The position numbers were made by a program, and so were the translations under genes. A DNA stretch of 7,537 nt from Bacteroidales bacterium GP1. GTDB taxonomy: Bacteria; Bacteroidota; Bacteroidia; Bacteroidales; Muribaculaceae. The stretch lies in the NCBI GenBank assembly GCA_001701105.1, contig DAAI01000004.1, positions 85,777-93,313 on the forward strand, read 5' to 3'. The notes under the pieces were generated by a model that saw nothing but the letters and a program-made list of their open reading frames with translations, was not told the DNA's origin and searched no databases. This document shows, piece by piece, positions 5,710-7,537 of the stretch. Position 1 is the stretch's first letter. Each line of letters starts with the position of its first letter.

Positions 5710-7537
5710 TTATTTGAGGAGTTTGGCATTAAAATCAACAAGCGTGTCGAGCACATTCACTTTAACATGGATAAAGTTCTCGATACCCTCTTTCTTAAGA
5801 TCTTCCATGCAGGCGGGAGCTCCGGCTACCACAAACATAGCTCGGCCGGCAAGTTCCTTGTAGGCTTCGGGAGCATATGTGGCATATTCATCATCACTTG
5901 AGCAGAGCACAACCACATCGGCACCCTTCTCCATAGCTGCATCGATACCCTCCTTTACAGTCTGGAAGCCAATATTGTCGATTATCTCATATCCGGCACA
6001 TCCGAAGAAGTTGGCGGAGAACTGTGCGCGAGCAAGACGCATGGCAAGATTGCCGATTGTGAGCATAAACACTTTCGGACGATGTGCCGAGCGCTCAGTG
6101 TCGAGACGGAGTGCCTCAAATTGGCTTGCAGCACGATCCATGACAAGGCTTGTTACGGCGCCATCCTCGGGAGCTTCGCTTCCGCAGCAGCAGCAACATT
6201 TCTTTTCGCCTTCCACCTTCTGAAGGGCTGTCTCATTGAAGTTGGGATACTGGTTCGTTCCAAGCAATATTTCCTTGCGACGGGCCACATCTACATGGCG
6301 CTTGACGCCGCTTTCATTCACTTTAGCCTGGATCTCACCTTTCTTCAGCAGCTCATAGAAACCGCCATTGTCCTCGACCTCATTAAAGAGCTTCCATGAC
6401 TGCTCGGCGATGGATACTGTAAGAGTCTCGATATAATATGATCCTCCGGCCGGGTCAACAACCTTGTTGAGATGGCTCTCATCGCGGAGCATTATCTGCT
6501 GGTTGCGTGCGATTCGCTCCGAGAACTCATCAGGACGCTGATAGCAGCGGTCGAAAGGTAGGGTTTCTATGGAGTTCACTCCTGCGAGGGCGGCCGACAT
6601 AGTCTCGGTCATCGAGCGCAGAAGATTGACATGCGAATCATACAACGTCTGATTGAATTTGCTGGTAACAGCATGAGCCCACATTTTGCAGCTGTTCTCA
6701 TCTGCCGGCTTATAAGCCTTCACGATCTCAGCCCAGAGCATACGGGCGGCACGGAATTTGGCTATCTCCATGAAATAATTGGAAGATATGCCCATGTTGA
6801 AACGGATTCTCTTGGCAACTTCATCAACAGTGAGGCCGGCCTCTGTCATAAGAGTAAGCCATTCAGCACCCCACGCGAGTGCATAACCGAGTTCCTGTGT
6901 GATATAGGCTCCGGCATTGTTGAACATATAGCTATTAACGGGGAAGCAGCGGATTCCCTCAATCTCCTTGACGGCCTCATAGACTTTCATACCTTCGGCC
7001 ACGGCGTCTTTCTTGAAAGGAAGCCCATGCTTAAGAAGACGGCGGAACGGGTTGTAATCGATAGAGCCACGGAATTCCTTCTCGGCACCTGCCTCTTTTA
7101 CAATCTTCACCAATTCGGTGGCCACTTCTGCAGCACGTCCGGCGCAGCATTTCACATTAACCTCGATTTTCTTGAGATCAACATCCTTGAGGATAACGGC
7201 AAGGTCGGCAATCTCCATCGTGCGGGGCATTTTGATGCGGATAGCTTCAACGCCGCGGTCGATGATGTGGCGGGCATGGTCGGCCATTTCCTGAGCGGTG
7301 CCCTTTACCAATGTCTGCGCTACGAGCCACTCGTTGTTGTCGCGGGTACCACGAACATACGGGAACTCACCGGGCAGCCCTCCGATGGTAGGAAGGTCCT
7401 TGATATCTTCACGGCGATAAAAGGGCTGTACGTTGAACCCTTCGTTGGTGCGCCATACCAATTTTCGGTCAAAGTCGGCGCCTTTGAGATCGGCAGTGAT
7501 CTTCGCCTTCCATATGAAGCTAAGGCGACCGCCGGTT
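5710..7537 (-). CDS. mutA: Methylmalonyl-CoA mutase small (non-catalytic) subunit, 5' end outside window
   Basis: This is the structural partner of MutB in the heterodimeric mutase. The frame is open to the right edge (608 codons visible), and about 15-25 residues including the start are missing. Recognisable family sequence begins at WKAKITADLKGADFDRKLVWRTNEGFN (codons about 9-35). The TIM-barrel half follows, with GISSNYFMEIAKFRAARMLWAEIV at about 249-272, a clear paralogue of the same block in MutB, and DPAGGSYYIETLT near 361-373. The C-terminal Rossmann-like domain (about 486-608) resembles a cobalamin domain but has lost the DxHxxG motif: the stretch reads IGNLAMRLAR, with Met (codon 6040-6042) where MutB has the cobalt-binding His. 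That is normal for small subunits and shows it cannot bind B12 in the usual way. An odd run of five cysteines lies in the linker at about 447-451. A TTG at 7461 is in frame but lies inside conserved sequence and is not the start. The first eight visible codons do not look like the family. Confidence 0.96.
   Translation of the reverse strand, partial: TGGRLSFIWKAKITADLKGADFDRKLVWRTNEGFNVQPFYRREDIKDLPTIGGLPGEFPYVRGTRDNNEWLVAQTLVKGTAQEMADHARHIIDRGVEAIRIKMPRTMEIADLAVILKDVDLKKIEVNVKCCAGRAAEVATELVKIVKEAGAEKEFRGSIDYNPFRRLLKHGLPFKKDAVAEGMKVYEAVKEIEGIRCFPVNSYMFNNAGAYITQELGYALAWGAEWLTLMTEAGLTVDEVAKRIRFNMGISSNYFMEIAKFRAARMLWAEIVKAYKPADENSCKMWAHAVTSKFNQTLYDSHVNLLRSMTETMSAALAGVNSIETLPFDRCYQRPDEFSERIARNQQIMLRDESHLNKVVDPAGGSYYIETLTVSIAEQSWKLFNEVEDNGGFYELLKKGEIQAKVNESGVKRHVDVARRKEILLGTNQYPNFNETALQKVEGEKKCCCCCGSEAPEDGAVTSLVMDRAASQFEALRLDTERSAHRPKVFMLTIGNLAMRLARAQFSANFFGCAGYEIIDNIGFQTVKEGIDAAMEKGADVVVLCSSDDEYATYAPEAYKELAGRAMFVVAGAPACMEDLKKEGIENFIHVKVNVLDTLVDFNAKLLK
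6184..6198 (-). repeat. In-frame trinucleotide repeat encoding five cysteines in MutA
   Basis: On the coding strand the run is one TGT followed by four TGC codons, read on the plus strand as GCA x4 then ACA. It encodes Cys-Cys-Cys-Cys-Cys between GEKK and GSEAPEDG in the linker separating the barrel from the B12-like domain of MutA. Because it is a triplet repeat it can gain or lose units by slippage without breaking the frame. Only five units are present, so slippage-driven variation is possible but not shown. Confidence 0.8.

Overview
The window looks like part of a Bacteroidales chromosome. The best guess is a gut Muribaculaceae-type organism, although the family assignment is tentative. 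The evidence is a Bacteroidetes-style SmpB, a heterodimeric methylmalonyl-CoA mutase pair of the kind used in the succinate-to-propionate route, a Bacteroidetes form of the DcaP porin family, and start codons preceded by A/T-rich sequence rather than clear Shine-Dalgarno motifs. No phage, transposon, CRISPR array, tRNA or rRNA was recognised.

All six genes lie on the minus strand, so transcription runs from the right edge to the left edge. From right to left they are: mutA (methylmalonyl-CoA mutase small subunit, 5' end cut by the window); mutB (large, cobalamin-binding subunit) 9 bases downstream; a DcaP-like outer-membrane porin 70 bases after mutB; then, after a 90-base gap, a Yip1-family membrane protein; smpB (tmRNA-binding protein) 27 bases after that; and a U32-family iron-sulfur protein 10 bases after smpB, which appears to lose its C-terminal part close to the left edge. 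Coding density is high and no gene-free stretch exceeds 100 bases.

Functionally there are two blocks. mutA-mutB form one enzyme that interconverts succinyl-CoA and (R)-methylmalonyl-CoA using adenosylcobalamin, the B12-dependent step of propionate formation. The porin behind it belongs to a family linked to uptake of small anions such as dicarboxylates, so a link to succinate or propionate traffic is possible but unproven. The second block joins ribosome rescue (SmpB) to a U32 protein related to tRNA/rRNA hydroxylation factors, with a small polytopic membrane protein in front.

I did not find a convincing new biological system. The most unusual items are five consecutive cysteines encoded by a trinucleotide repeat in the interdomain linker of MutA, the pairing of a DcaP-type porin with mutAB, and the loss of expected protein similarity at both window ends. 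The last could be genuine frameshifts or an artefact of contig ends.
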